The position numbers and the translations under genes are program-made. From Burkholderia vietnamiensis LMG 10929 (GTDB lineage: Bacteria > Pseudomonadota > Gammaproteobacteria > Burkholderiales > Burkholderiaceae): DNA of 64,000 nt. This document shows, in pieces, positions 42,837 to 50,790 of this stretch. The notes beneath the pieces were generated by a model. The model was not told the DNA's origin. It did no database searches and was given only the letters and a program-made list of their open reading frames with translations. Numbering within the stretch: the first letter of the stretch is position 1; each line of letters begins with the position of its first letter. Where the stretch lies: contig NZ_CP009631.1 in NCBI RefSeq assembly GCF_000959445.1, positions 1,488,001 through 1,552,000 of the forward strand, read 5' to 3'.

Positions 42837-43493
42837 ATGCGCACTATTTCCTGCCGGTCCGGAGCAGCCCTGATGAAGTTGCTTCGCTTGCCGATGCCGC
42901 TGGCTCCGGTCGTTGGCGTCCTGGCGACTCTTGTCGGAATGCCATCAACCACGCGCGCCGAAGATGGCGCGCGCCTCGCGGCCCAGCTTTGCGCTGCTTG
43001 CCACGGCGTACACGGGCATAGCGAATCGCCGATATTTCCGCGTCTGAGCGCTCAGACGCCGGAGTACCTGACCGCGCAGCTCAAGGGATTCCGTGAACAT
43101 GCGCGCGGCGAAACGGATGCCCGGTCTTACATGTGGGCAATCGCGTCGCAACTCGACGATGCCACGATCGCTTCGCTCGCCGACTATTACTCGCACCAGG
43201 AGCCGGTGCGCGGCGCACCGGGCGATGCTGCGTTGATGTCGAAGGGACAGGAAATCTTCGAACATGGCGTGCCGGATCGCGGAACCCCGGCTTGCTCGTC
43301 ATGCCACGGTGCAGAGGGCCAGGGAGCCGGCCCGTTCCCGCGCCTTGCCGGCCAGCACAAGGAGTATCTGCTTCGCCAGATCGAAGTCTTCAGGAACGGG
43401 ACGCGCGCAAATGCGCCAGTCATGAGTACTGTCGCGCACACTCTGGACGCCGATGGGGCGAAAGCCGTTGCCGAGTGGCTCGAGTCCCGCTAG
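42837..43493 (+). CDS. Dihaem cytochrome c (c4-like)
   Basis: A 218-residue periplasmic cytochrome with two c-type haem motifs, CAACH and CSSCH, in two similar domains (each with a downstream PRL-x-Q/GQ element: FPRLSAQTPEYL and FPRLAGQHKEYL). This is the cytochrome c4/c553 pattern of an electron shuttle. ATG 42837 has GAGG six bases upstream; ATG 42873 (MKLLRLPM) also has GGAG and gives a more usual signal peptide. It is co-oriented with the barrel-haem protein. Confidence 0.85.
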   Translation: MRTISCRSGAALMKLLRLPMPLAPVVGVLATLVGMPSTTRAEDGARLAAQLCAACHGVHGHSESPIFPRLSAQTPEYLTAQLKGFREHARGETDARSYMWAIASQLDDATIASLADYYSHQEPVRGAPGDAALMSKGQEIFEHGVPDRGTPACSSCHGAEGQGAGPFPRLAGQHKEYLLRQIEVFRNGTRANAPVMSTVAHTLDADGAKAVAEWLESR

Positions 43494-43911
43494 CCGTCGA
43501 GGCTCGTCGTTGTCGGGCAAAAGTGCACGGACAGCCAAAGCAACTTTTCCCGGTCACATGAGCACGCAACCCGCAGCAGCACCTGCAACCGTCACCCCAA
43601 TGATGCAGCAGTACCTGCGTCTTGTCTGAAACGGCTCGGCGAACAAACCTACGCCAAGACCTACGCTCAAACTTTTCAGGATCGGCCGCTGACGACCCAT
43701 TTCAGCCCCTCGACCCGGCGAAACCTCAACGGCAGCTTCCAAGGTACTCCGGCCTCTCGCTCAACCAAGCAAAATAGCTGCGGCGGCTTCGCACTGTTGT
43801 TGTCATTCGAGGCCTATCGTCCTGCATTGGACGAGTGACGACGCGTTTAACACCGCCGACACGATGCTTTATTCGTCGCCTTCCCCGTCGCGCCTAGGTC
43901 GATCCATGTCT
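43494..43911. other. Gap between cytochrome c and the flavoprotein gene
   Basis: 418 bases between convergent genes. Apart from the MutS-like fragment nothing is recognised. Confidence 0.5.
43558..43629 (+). pseudogene. Remnant of a MutS N-terminus
   Basis: Twenty-three codons, MSTQPAAAPATVTPMMQQYL then RLV and a stop. TPMMQQYLRL is the invariant start of MutS domain I. No further MutS sequence follows. Probably a stray recombination remnant, or a coincidence of ten residues. Confidence 0.45.
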
Positions 43912-44997
43912 CTAAAGCGCGGTGAAATCCCGGGCGCCCCGCGAGGGATGAACGGCGGCCACACGCTCGGCGAGCTTTACATCGTAACTCGAGTGCACAT
44001 GCACACGCTTCTTGTCGGGAAACGCATAGACGTATGCTTTGCGCAGCGCGAGCGATGCCTCATGAAACCCGGACAGGATCAACTTCTGCTTGTTCGGGTA
44101 GCTCGCGATGTCGCCTGCCGCGAAGATGCCTGGCCGTGAGCTTTCGTAGTACGACGTATCAACGACGATCCGTCCGGCCTGTACGGCGATCCCCCAGTTC
44201 GCGATCGGACCGAGATCCGCGACAAGTCCGTAGAGCACGAGCAATTGATCTGCGTCGAGGCACACCGAGCCACCAATCTTGCGAACCTCGATCGATTCGA
44301 GTGTCCCCCCTGGCGCATTCAGCCCAGCAATCGTGCCAACCACGAAATCCATCTCGCCCGCCGCGACCGCCTGCTGTAACCGGGCGATGCTCGAGTCCGT
44401 CGCGCTGAAGCCGTTCCGTCGATGAACGAGCGTGACGCGCCGCGCGACCGAGCGCAGCGCCAGCGCCCAGTCGAGCGCCGAGTCGCCACCGCCCGCGACC
44501 ACGACGGTTTTTCCGGCAAAGCCGTTCACGTCGGAAACGCTGTAATGGATGTACCGGCCTTCAAGGAACACCGCCTCAGCGAGTGCCAACCGTTGCGGCA
44601 CAAACGCTCCGTTGCCTGCAGCGATCAAGATCGCCGCGGTGTCAAACGCATCCCCTTTGTCGGTGCGAGCAAGCCATCGACCGCCCTCGAGCGGATCCAG
44701 CGTCTCAATACGCTGACCGAGATGCATCGGAGGATCGAAGGGCCGGCATTGCTCGACGAGGCGATCGACAAGATCGCGTGCAGTGCACGATGGTATGCCG
44801 GGAATATCGTAGATCGGCTTGTCCGGATATAGTGCGATGCACTGGCCACCGGGGCGCTCGATCCCGTCAACGATCCGGCACGTGAGGCCGATCACGCCTG
44901 CCTCGAACGCGGCGAAAAGGCCCACGGGACCTGCACCGACAATCAGCACGTCGGTTCTTAAAGGACTCGCAAGCGAGGAATTTTCCGGTGATGTCAC
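43912..44997 (-). CDS. Ferredoxin/flavodoxin-NADP reductase-like flavoprotein (thioredoxin-reductase fold)
   Basis: A 361-residue FAD/NAD(P) protein. FAD motif LIVGAGPVGLFAAFEAG, NAD(P) motif VVVAGGGDSALDWALAL and the C-terminal FAD block GIFAAGDIA are in place. The redox-active CxxC of true thioredoxin reductases is absent (GGGDSALDW follows directly), and YPDKPIYDIPG is typical of the YumC-type ferredoxin-NADP reductases. It is divergent from sdhB with a palindromic operator-like site between. It may feed NADPH electrons into the island's haem proteins; that is inference. Confidence 0.85.
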   Translation of the reverse strand: MTSPENSSLASPLRTDVLIVGAGPVGLFAAFEAGVIGLTCRIVDGIERPGGQCIALYPDKPIYDIPGIPSCTARDLVDRLVEQCRPFDPPMHLGQRIETLDPLEGGRWLARTDKGDAFDTAAILIAAGNGAFVPQRLALAEAVFLEGRYIHYSVSDVNGFAGKTVVVAGGGDSALDWALALRSVARRVTLVHRRNGFSATDSSIARLQQAVAAGEMDFVVGTIAGLNAPGGTLESIEVRKIGGSVCLDADQLLVLYGLVADLGPIANWGIAVQAGRIVVDTSYYESSRPGIFAAGDIASYPNKQKLILSGFHEASLALRKAYVYAFPDKKRVHVHSSYDVKLAERVAAVHPSRGARDFTAL

Positions 44998-45406
44998 GTG
45001 TCCTCCTCGTGAATGTCATGCGGGACGGCACTGCCGGCTCCAAGCCATCATCGCAAGTATCTATTTATATCATGACGTGATATATAGAAGTATGTCGACG
45101 TGGAGCAAACCCCTCCGATTTCCTCTCGATACAGCGAGAGCGAATGATCTATGACGCGATGTGACTGCCGCAGCACCTCCGGCGAAACAGATCCGACCCG
45201 TTTTCCACATTGCGCCCAATTTTTCGCAGAACGGCCATGGTTGCTAGTGTTGGGGGCGCCCGACCACGACGAACAATGAATGGGGCGCGCGGGTGACCGG
45301 ATGCTCCGTCTGGAATGCCGTAGGTCTTCAATCGACAGGAACGAAGTGACGGGGAGATAGCGAGCGCGCGCCGGATACGCGATCCGTTCCACAAAGGAGG
45401 AACATC
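44998..45406. other. Divergent intergenic region flavoprotein / sdhB
   Basis: 409 bases, more A+T-rich than its surroundings, holding an operator-like inverted repeat at 45066-45084. No gene is supported. Confidence 0.5.
45066..45084. promoter_or_regulatory. Operator-like inverted repeat
   Basis: TATATCA (45066-45072) and TGATATA (45078-45084) flank TGACG. It lies 69 bases before the flavoprotein start and could bind a dimeric repressor such as an ArsR- or MarR-type protein; no such gene is in the island. Confidence 0.4.
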
Positions 45407-46114
45407 GTGAGTGAAACAAGGACGTTTGAAATATTCCGCTACGATCCAGACCGGGATCCCAAGCCGTACATGCAAACGTACGAGATCGAGGTGCCCTCTA
45501 CTGACAAGATGTTGCTGGATGTCCTTGTCCGGCTCAAGGCACGGGACGAGACGCTCAGCTTTCGGCGTTCGTGCCGTGAAGGCGTGTGCGGCTCGGATGC
45601 AATGAACATTAACCGCAAGAACGGGCTCGCCTGCATCGCCAATCTCAACGACCTTCCCCGTCACACGGTCCTGCGTCCGCTGCCCGGGTTGCCGGTCGTT
45701 CGCGACCTGATCGTGGACATGACCGCGTTCTTCAAGCAATACCACTCGATCAAGCCCTACCTGATCAACGACACGCCCCCGCCGGAGCGGGAAAGGCGCC
45801 AGACGCACGAGGAACGCGATCAGTTGGACGGTCTGTACGAGTGCATCTTGTGCGCGTGCTGTTCCAGCGCATGTCCCTCGTACTGGTGGAATCCCGATAA
45901 ATATGTCGGTCCTGCCGGGCTCCTGCAGGCCTATCGCTTTCTGGTCGATTCCCGCGACGAGGGTACGGGTGAGCGGCTGGACAATCTTGACGATCCGTAT
46001 CGCCTCTTCCGGTGTCGGACGATACTGAACTGTACGGACGTCTGCCCCAAAGGACTGAATCCGGCCAAGGCAATCGGGGAGATTCGCACCATGCTCGCGC
46101 GCCGGATGATCTGA
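45407..46114 (+). CDS. Succinate dehydrogenase iron-sulfur subunit-like protein (solitary SdhB)
   Basis: A 235-residue protein of normal SdhB length. The 2Fe-2S cysteines are in RRSCREGVCGSDAMNINRKNGLAC, the 4Fe-4S and 3Fe-4S ligands in CILCACCSSACPSYWW and CRTILNCTDVCPKGLNP. All are present, so the protein should hold its clusters. AAGGAGG stands before the ATG. No sdhA, sdhC or sdhD is nearby, which is odd: it is a second copy carried by the island and may swap into the host complex or serve another electron path. Confidence 0.9.
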   Translation: MSETRTFEIFRYDPDRDPKPYMQTYEIEVPSTDKMLLDVLVRLKARDETLSFRRSCREGVCGSDAMNINRKNGLACIANLNDLPRHTVLRPLPGLPVVRDLIVDMTAFFKQYHSIKPYLINDTPPPERERRQTHEERDQLDGLYECILCACCSSACPSYWWNPDKYVGPAGLLQAYRFLVDSRDEGTGERLDNLDDPYRLFRCRTILNCTDVCPKGLNPAKAIGEIRTMLARRMI

Positions 46115-46491
46115 GTGACGCAACCTGACACTGGAATACAGTTATGGCACTGCCACGGGCGACACCGGGGGAATTGATCGACGTTCGACTGCATTCCATC
46201 ACGCTGTTGCGTTGACCGGTTGAATCTGCAGCCAGACTCGGCAAGCCACGGTCCCTGCGGCCCGTGACCGGCTCAACCCGACCCACTATGGTCCTTTACC
46301 CATCGACTACCGATATTGCAGATCATGGGGCGGAGCAGACGTTCCAGCGTCTGTGTGCGAATGAGCAACGATCGCAGACTATGGGTTTCGATCCGGGAGC
46401 CTCTGGACATACGAATTGACCAGGGTGATCCACCCACTGACGTACGGGAAACTTGCGTCAGCTTTCACGGTTTCCAGGGAGGCGCGAAGCA
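46115..46491. other. Gap between sdhB and the exported protein gene
   Basis: 377 bases. No gene or clear terminator is recognised. Confidence 0.5.
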
Positions 46492-47016
46492 ATGAAAAAA
46501 ATCATGACAGCGGCGGCAGGCGCGCTGATCGGTGTATCGATCGCGGTTGCTGGGGAGCCGGAGCAGACCACGTCGCACGAGGACATGATGTCGAACCACG
46601 ACATGACGTCGCGCCAAGCTGAGGTGGCCCGCAAGGGTGCGGTTGTGATGCCATTTGATCTGGCACGGACCAGCCATTTTTTCGACGATACCGGAAGCGG
46701 CGGGATTGAGACAATCACGGCGAACGACAAACACGACACCAAACAGGTCGCGCTTATTCGTTCTCATCTGACAATCGAAGCTCAACGTTTCCGCCGCGGC
46801 GACTTCGCCGATCCTGCGGCGATTCACGGTCACGATATGGCAGGGCTCGCCACCCTGACAAGGGCGGGTAAGAAGCTTCACGTTGAATACAGGAGCCTGC
46901 CCTCCGGAGCAAGCCTGACATATGCAAGCAGCGACCCGGACGTGATTGCCGCTGTTCATGCGTGGTTCGCGGCCCAGCGTTCCGACCACGCCGCGCACTC
47001 CCATCTTCCCAAATAG
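46492..47016 (+). CDS. Exported His/Met-rich conserved protein
   Basis: A 174-residue protein with a signal peptide (MKKIMTAAAGALIGVSIAVA). The mature N-terminus is rich in His, Met and Asp (HEDMMSNHDMTS). The main block runs MPFDLARTSHFFDDT, IRSHLTIEAQRFRRGDFADP, IHGHDMAGL, YRSLPSGASLTYAS and HAWFAAQRSDHA. I recall the same block in proteins often misnamed aspartate carbamoyltransferase in databases. The histidines suggest periplasmic metal or haem binding; function unknown. AGGGAGG precedes the ATG. Confidence 0.75.
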   Translation: MKKIMTAAAGALIGVSIAVAGEPEQTTSHEDMMSNHDMTSRQAEVARKGAVVMPFDLARTSHFFDDTGSGGIETITANDKHDTKQVALIRSHLTIEAQRFRRGDFADPAAIHGHDMAGLATLTRAGKKLHVEYRSLPSGASLTYASSDPDVIAAVHAWFAAQRSDHAAHSHLPK

Positions 47017-47247
47017 CTCGGGCGCACTGTAGGCAACGAGCGTCGGCTGCGCGGGGACGTCGGTAACGCGAACGACATGCGCCAAGGACAAAGGTCCGTT
47101 GTCTGGGCGAAGCCGACGTTCGAACGTCCACGTGAAGGTGTGAGCCAACGTCTGTTGCTGGCCGAACTGAGCCAGACAACCTGACACTGTCTGCTTGGTC
47201 CGGTGAGCCGGGCTCTAGCAGGGCGTGAGTTGAACGGCGCGCGCAGC

Positions 47248-47823
47248 TTAGACTGCGTCGCGTACCCGCATGATCGTCTGGCGGCTCGTGCCAAATTGCC
47301 GAGCAAGCGCGGCCACGCTTGCCCCCGCGTCCAACTCGCGCAGCACGTCCGCCCGCTGCTCGTCCGACAGGGCGGACGGCCGCCCCATCACCTTGCCTTC
47401 CGCCTTCGCGCGAGCGATACCAGCGTGTGTGCGCTCAATCAACAGATCCCGCTCGAATTCGGCCACCGCGTTCAACACCTGCATCGTCATCCGGCCGGCC
47501 GCGCTCGTTAGATCTACGCCGCCCAGGGCGAGACAATGAACCCGGATACCGCGTTCGGCCAATCCCTCGACCGTGGCCCGCACGTCCATCGCATTGCGGC
47601 CGAGTCGATCGAGCTTCGTCACGATCAACACGTCGCCTTCTTCCATCTTGACGAGCAACTGCGCAAACCCCGGCCGCTGATCGGCGCTTACGCTCCCCGA
47701 AATGCTTTCCGACACAACGCGGCGCTTGTCGACCGAGAAGCCGGCCGCCTCGATCTCTCGTAACTGGTTCGCGGTGGTCTGGTCGGACGTACTGACGCGG
47801 GCATAGGCAAAGGTTCGGGACAT
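47248..47823 (-). CDS. Serine recombinase (resolvase/invertase family)
   Basis: A 191-residue protein. The catalytic serine is in [10 protein letters not shown], the arginines in [10 protein letters not shown], and the C-terminal HTH ([20 protein letters not shown]) binds the recombination site. It resembles Tn3-type TnpR. ATG 47823 ([11 protein letters not shown]) is preferred over a GTG at 47832. No tnpA is present, so it may be a transposon remnant or act on the island itself. Confidence 0.9.
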   Translation of the reverse strand: MSRTFAYARVSTSDQTTANQLREIEAAGFSVDKRRVVSESISGSVSADQRPGFAQLLVKMEEGDVLIVTKLDRLGRNAMDVRATVEGLAERGIRVHCLALGGVDLTSAAGRMTMQVLNAVAEFERDLLIERTHAGIARAKAEGKVMGRPSALSDEQRADVLRELDAGASVAALARQFGTSRQTIMRVRDAV

Positions 47824-47832
47824 ATCGGGCAC

Positions 47833-48230
47833 TCAATCTGTACGAAATAGATGTCCGAATGTAAGGCAATGTCCAAAACATTTCAACCCTTATTTGCGGA
47901 CAGGGCAAAATGCCCCTGCCCGTAAGGGATCGGTTTTGGACAGGCGCATTTGATTGGAGGCCGATTGCCTTCTGGTCGGTCGCTGGGACAAACAGGACGG
48001 TGCCACTATTCGAATGCCCAAAGCGGTCAAGCTATCACGCAGTGCGGACTCTGAGCTGAGGCGCTTACACTTCTCGCTGGGTGGTGCCCCGGCCTCGGGA
48101 ACTGACGTGGCGGGGGAAAATTTGCCCATCGCCGTGTTTTCAGCTTGGAGGCTAGGCATGTAGTCGCAGACCAGTTCATCAGTTGCTGCGCCGCGTTATG
48201 CGGTCGACATATCGAGCTACGCCCGGCTGG
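47833..48230. other. Upstream region of the resolvase, possible res site
   Basis: 398 bases. TGTCC occurs at about 47851 and 47868 and as GGACA at 47894 and 47937, giving several direct and inverted half-sites of the kind seen in res regions upstream of resolvase genes. Not proven. A 69-codon plus-strand frame at 47954-48163 with a faint AbrB-like GRWDKQDGATIRMPKAV block is also seen, without clear start. Confidence 0.35.
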
Positions 48231-49118
48231 TCAGACCCTAGGCAAGCTCTGTACCAGCGCTCCGGCCAACGTCCGCAAATGTGCCACCAAGGTTCGCACA
48301 TCAGCGTCGGTGATCGAGACCTTTCGGCCAAGCAGAGACTGGGCGCTGCCAGTCTTCCTGATGTATTCGGCATCGATGATGCCCAGCTTATGCGCCAGCA
48401 GGTGTCGCTTCTGGAACTGCGTGGTTACAAAATTCCAGGCAGCCGCGTCGAGCAAGGCGGCCAGGTCGAAGCCGGTTTCGCGGAGCAGCTTGTCCTTGGC
48501 GGCGTCGATGCTTTGAAATGAGATATTGAAGGGCTGCGCGGCACAATGTTCGCGGCCGAAGCCATCGAAGCAGGAGATGGCATCCTCCAGAGCGTTGTCG
48601 ATCAGTTTTGTCGCGAGATCCGCCGGTGCGACCTGCGCCAAGTCGAGCGACTTTAGCACCAGGTCAAAGTTCGCATTGGCGATTTGCAGGGAGTTATGGG
48701 CCCCGCAGTCGGGACAGAAGCCGAACGCGCCATAGATCGTATACTCCATTGTGCAGGCGCAGCAGGTCACCCGTTCTTCCAGCTCTTCTTCCCGGTAATA
48801 CACAATCGGTGTCGGGCTACCCTTGACCGAGATGCCAATCGACACGAAGGCGCGCGGATCGGGCCGGCGCTCGAGCTTCTTTAACTCCGTCAGGAGTTGC
48901 CCGGACAGCTGATTCATGGCGACCGACTGCGCGTATTCGATCTGCTGCTTGGTCCAGAATTCCTTCTGCGGACCAGTGTGGTTGCAGTACGGGCAATGGC
49001 AGTCAGGATCGCCCGGCAGGCCAGTGCCAAACTTGATTTTGAAGTACTTCTCGCACGCTGGACACTCGCGTCCGGTGTAGCCGTCAGCGTCGGGGGCGAT
49101 CTTCACAGAGATTTCCAT
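48231..49118 (-). CDS. Zinc-ribbon protein with HEPN-like R-x4-H motif
   Basis: A 295-residue protein of unknown function. Two zinc-ribbon-like clusters are seen: CPACEKYFKIKF...CHCPYC near residues 19-45, and CCACTMEYTIYGAFGFCPDC near 118-137. The C-terminal part is helical, with FQKRHLLAHKLGIID, an R-x4-H motif of the HEPN RNase type, followed by DADVRTLVAHLRTLA. Many HEPN proteins are RNases in toxin-antitoxin or defence systems. It is third in a run of three minus-strand genes with such motifs. The HEPN assignment is inference from the motif and helical setting. Confidence 0.65.
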   Translation of the reverse strand: MEISVKIAPDADGYTGRECPACEKYFKIKFGTGLPGDPDCHCPYCNHTGPQKEFWTKQQIEYAQSVAMNQLSGQLLTELKKLERRPDPRAFVSIGISVKGSPTPIVYYREEELEERVTCCACTMEYTIYGAFGFCPDCGAHNSLQIANANFDLVLKSLDLAQVAPADLATKLIDNALEDAISCFDGFGREHCAAQPFNISFQSIDAAKDKLLRETGFDLAALLDAAAWNFVTTQFQKRHLLAHKLGIIDAEYIRKTGSAQSLLGRKVSITDADVRTLVAHLRTLAGALVQSLPRV

Positions 49119-49200
49119 GTCGGCATCTTACGGATGTGGACTTAGACAAAAAACAGTTCGTCGGCCCTGGCTTCAAAGTGCCCGGCGATTGCGAGCTAAG

Positions 49201-49230
49201 ATCGCAATCGCAATCGCAATCGCAATCGCA
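49201..49230 (+). repeat. Hexanucleotide repeat (ATCGCA)5
   Basis: Five exact tandem copies of ATCGCA. In the minus-strand frame 49084-49344 they would encode (CD)5. Being a multiple of three, copy changes would not shift frames. Confidence 0.9.
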
Positions 49231-49416
49231 GTCGTCCCAGGCCCGTTGTTCGCTCAGGCACGCGAACTCAGTGTTAGCCGTCTCCTTGCCACGCGCATTC
49301 AATTCCGCGAAGACCGCGATGATTTCGTTTTCGATGGACGCCACGTAGGTCGCGATGTAAATGTCAGCGCTTGAAACGGCGGACGAGATAGCGTCCAGGC
49401 CCCGGCATCGCGTCGC

Positions 49417-50433
49417 CTACACTTGTCCGCTAGCCTGCGGTGTTTCGACCGGTGGTGCGTCGCGCCACCATGAACACTCACGAAGAATCCGCTCGTTCGC
49501 CAACAGAGGTTCGACAAAGTCGCTGCGCACGAAGAACCTGAGCCCCGGGCATATTGGCGGCGGAAACCCGATGATCTGCTGAATCGTCGTCGCGTAGTCC
49601 TCGCAGGCGCGCAGCGTCTCGGTGACAAGATAGGCTAAGGCCGGGCGCAGCGAGCAAAGGTCATTGGGCAGCCGGTGTTCCTGACTCCACACGTTAAAAC
49701 TGTTGAACGGCGCGGCAGCGCCGCGCACCGCGAAGCCGCGCGCGGTCACGAAGACCAGATCAGGCGAGTTGCCGCCATGCACGTACTTGTCACGGAAAGT
49801 CCGCAGCATCAGGAAAAATGCGCCCGCGCGACCATAAAACTCTGCTAGCGACTGCGGAATGCGGAACTTACTGGCGATCTCTTCGACGGGACGCAGTTGA
49901 TTGGCGGTCAGAACCATGTCACCGAAACTCTGCGGCAGCTCGCGCTTCTTCGTCGCGGCGTCGAGAAGTTGAACACTGTTCCACTGCGCCGCGATCACCT
50001 CTTGAAGCAGGTCGAACACGCTGCGGCATAGACTGAACAGGTACTCAAGTTCGGTCAGTACCAGACGGCTCGCGCCACTCCGCCCGCCCTCCGCGTAGTC
50101 CAACAGGATGTCAAACTTCTTCAGGCAGGCACCAAGGTTGAAGACATCGTCCATGATCCCTTCGAGCGGTCGCGCCACGCCGCGTAAGTTGCCACGCTGG
50201 GCGATGAAATCCAGGAAGCGCAGGTAGCCATCGCGATCAGACTGCGGCTCGGCAGCGAAGTAGAAGCCTTCGCCCGGCCACGCTTTGATGCGGAGCAGGC
50301 CAGCCTCGGTCTTCAGCCACAGATGCCAGTCCCCGTCAGCGAAAAAGCTTAGCGACGCAATGGCCCGCCCTGCGAGGTTGGGCACATCGAGATAAGGGAT
50401 CTTGGCGAGTTCGGAGAGCGGGATCTGGTCCAT
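49417..50433 (-). CDS. Unknown protein with HEPN-like R-x4-H motif
   Basis: A 338-residue protein, not recognised. It is mainly helical after residue 100. FFLMLRTFRDKYVHGGNSPDL, near residues 208-228, has an R-x4-H motif followed by glycines, exactly the pattern of HEPN active sites (R-x4-6-H). No membrane segment or signal peptide. It is the second of three such genes, about 300 bases from one and 357 from the other, so they are not tightly packed but are co-oriented. A role in phage defence is inferred, not shown. Confidence 0.6.
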   Translation of the reverse strand: MDQIPLSELAKIPYLDVPNLAGRAIASLSFFADGDWHLWLKTEAGLLRIKAWPGEGFYFAAEPQSDRDGYLRFLDFIAQRGNLRGVARPLEGIMDDVFNLGACLKKFDILLDYAEGGRSGASRLVLTELEYLFSLCRSVFDLLQEVIAAQWNSVQLLDAATKKRELPQSFGDMVLTANQLRPVEEIASKFRIPQSLAEFYGRAGAFFLMLRTFRDKYVHGGNSPDLVFVTARGFAVRGAAAPFNSFNVWSQEHRLPNDLCSLRPALAYLVTETLRACEDYATTIQQIIGFPPPICPGLRFFVRSDFVEPLLANERILRECSWWRDAPPVETPQASGQV

Positions 50434-50790
50434 AATTTACTCTGCCAGCATGGGTGCAAATACACAAGCCACTTTCGGTGCTGCATACCACCAATTTTAC
50501 AGTCGAATTGTCAACTCACCTGGCTCCGGTCGGCACGGATCGCACGATCTTACGGTGGGCTCTATGTGTGCGAGATATGAAGGTATCTTGACGTGGCTTG
50601 CCCAAAGCGGACAGTGACGAGTGACCGCTTCTGGTCGAACGCGGCCGGTCGCTGCCCTGTCACGCTCGACCGGCGCAGATCAACCCTGAGCAGCAGCTCG
50701 TGCTGCTGCTTCGTCAATGGCGGCTTCCAAAGCCACTATGGCCGATCACGTCACCGCATTGCATAACGAGCGGAATCGGGGCACCAAGGC
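50434..50790. other. Gap between two HEPN-like genes
   Basis: 357 bases without a supported gene. It holds the upstream region of the gene ending at 49417. Confidence 0.45.

Noticed and set aside
40997..47832. Complete Tn3-family transposon around the resolvase
   Set aside because: No tnpA and no long terminal inverted repeats could be found by eye.
47954..48163. 69-codon frame with faint AbrB-like antitoxin resemblance
   Set aside because: Only about fifteen residues look similar, no toxin partner is adjacent, and the start is unclear.
49084..49344. 86-codon frame with the CD repeat as a gene
   Set aside because: The repeat and a weak start do not suffice; kept as a repeat and a low-interest finding only.
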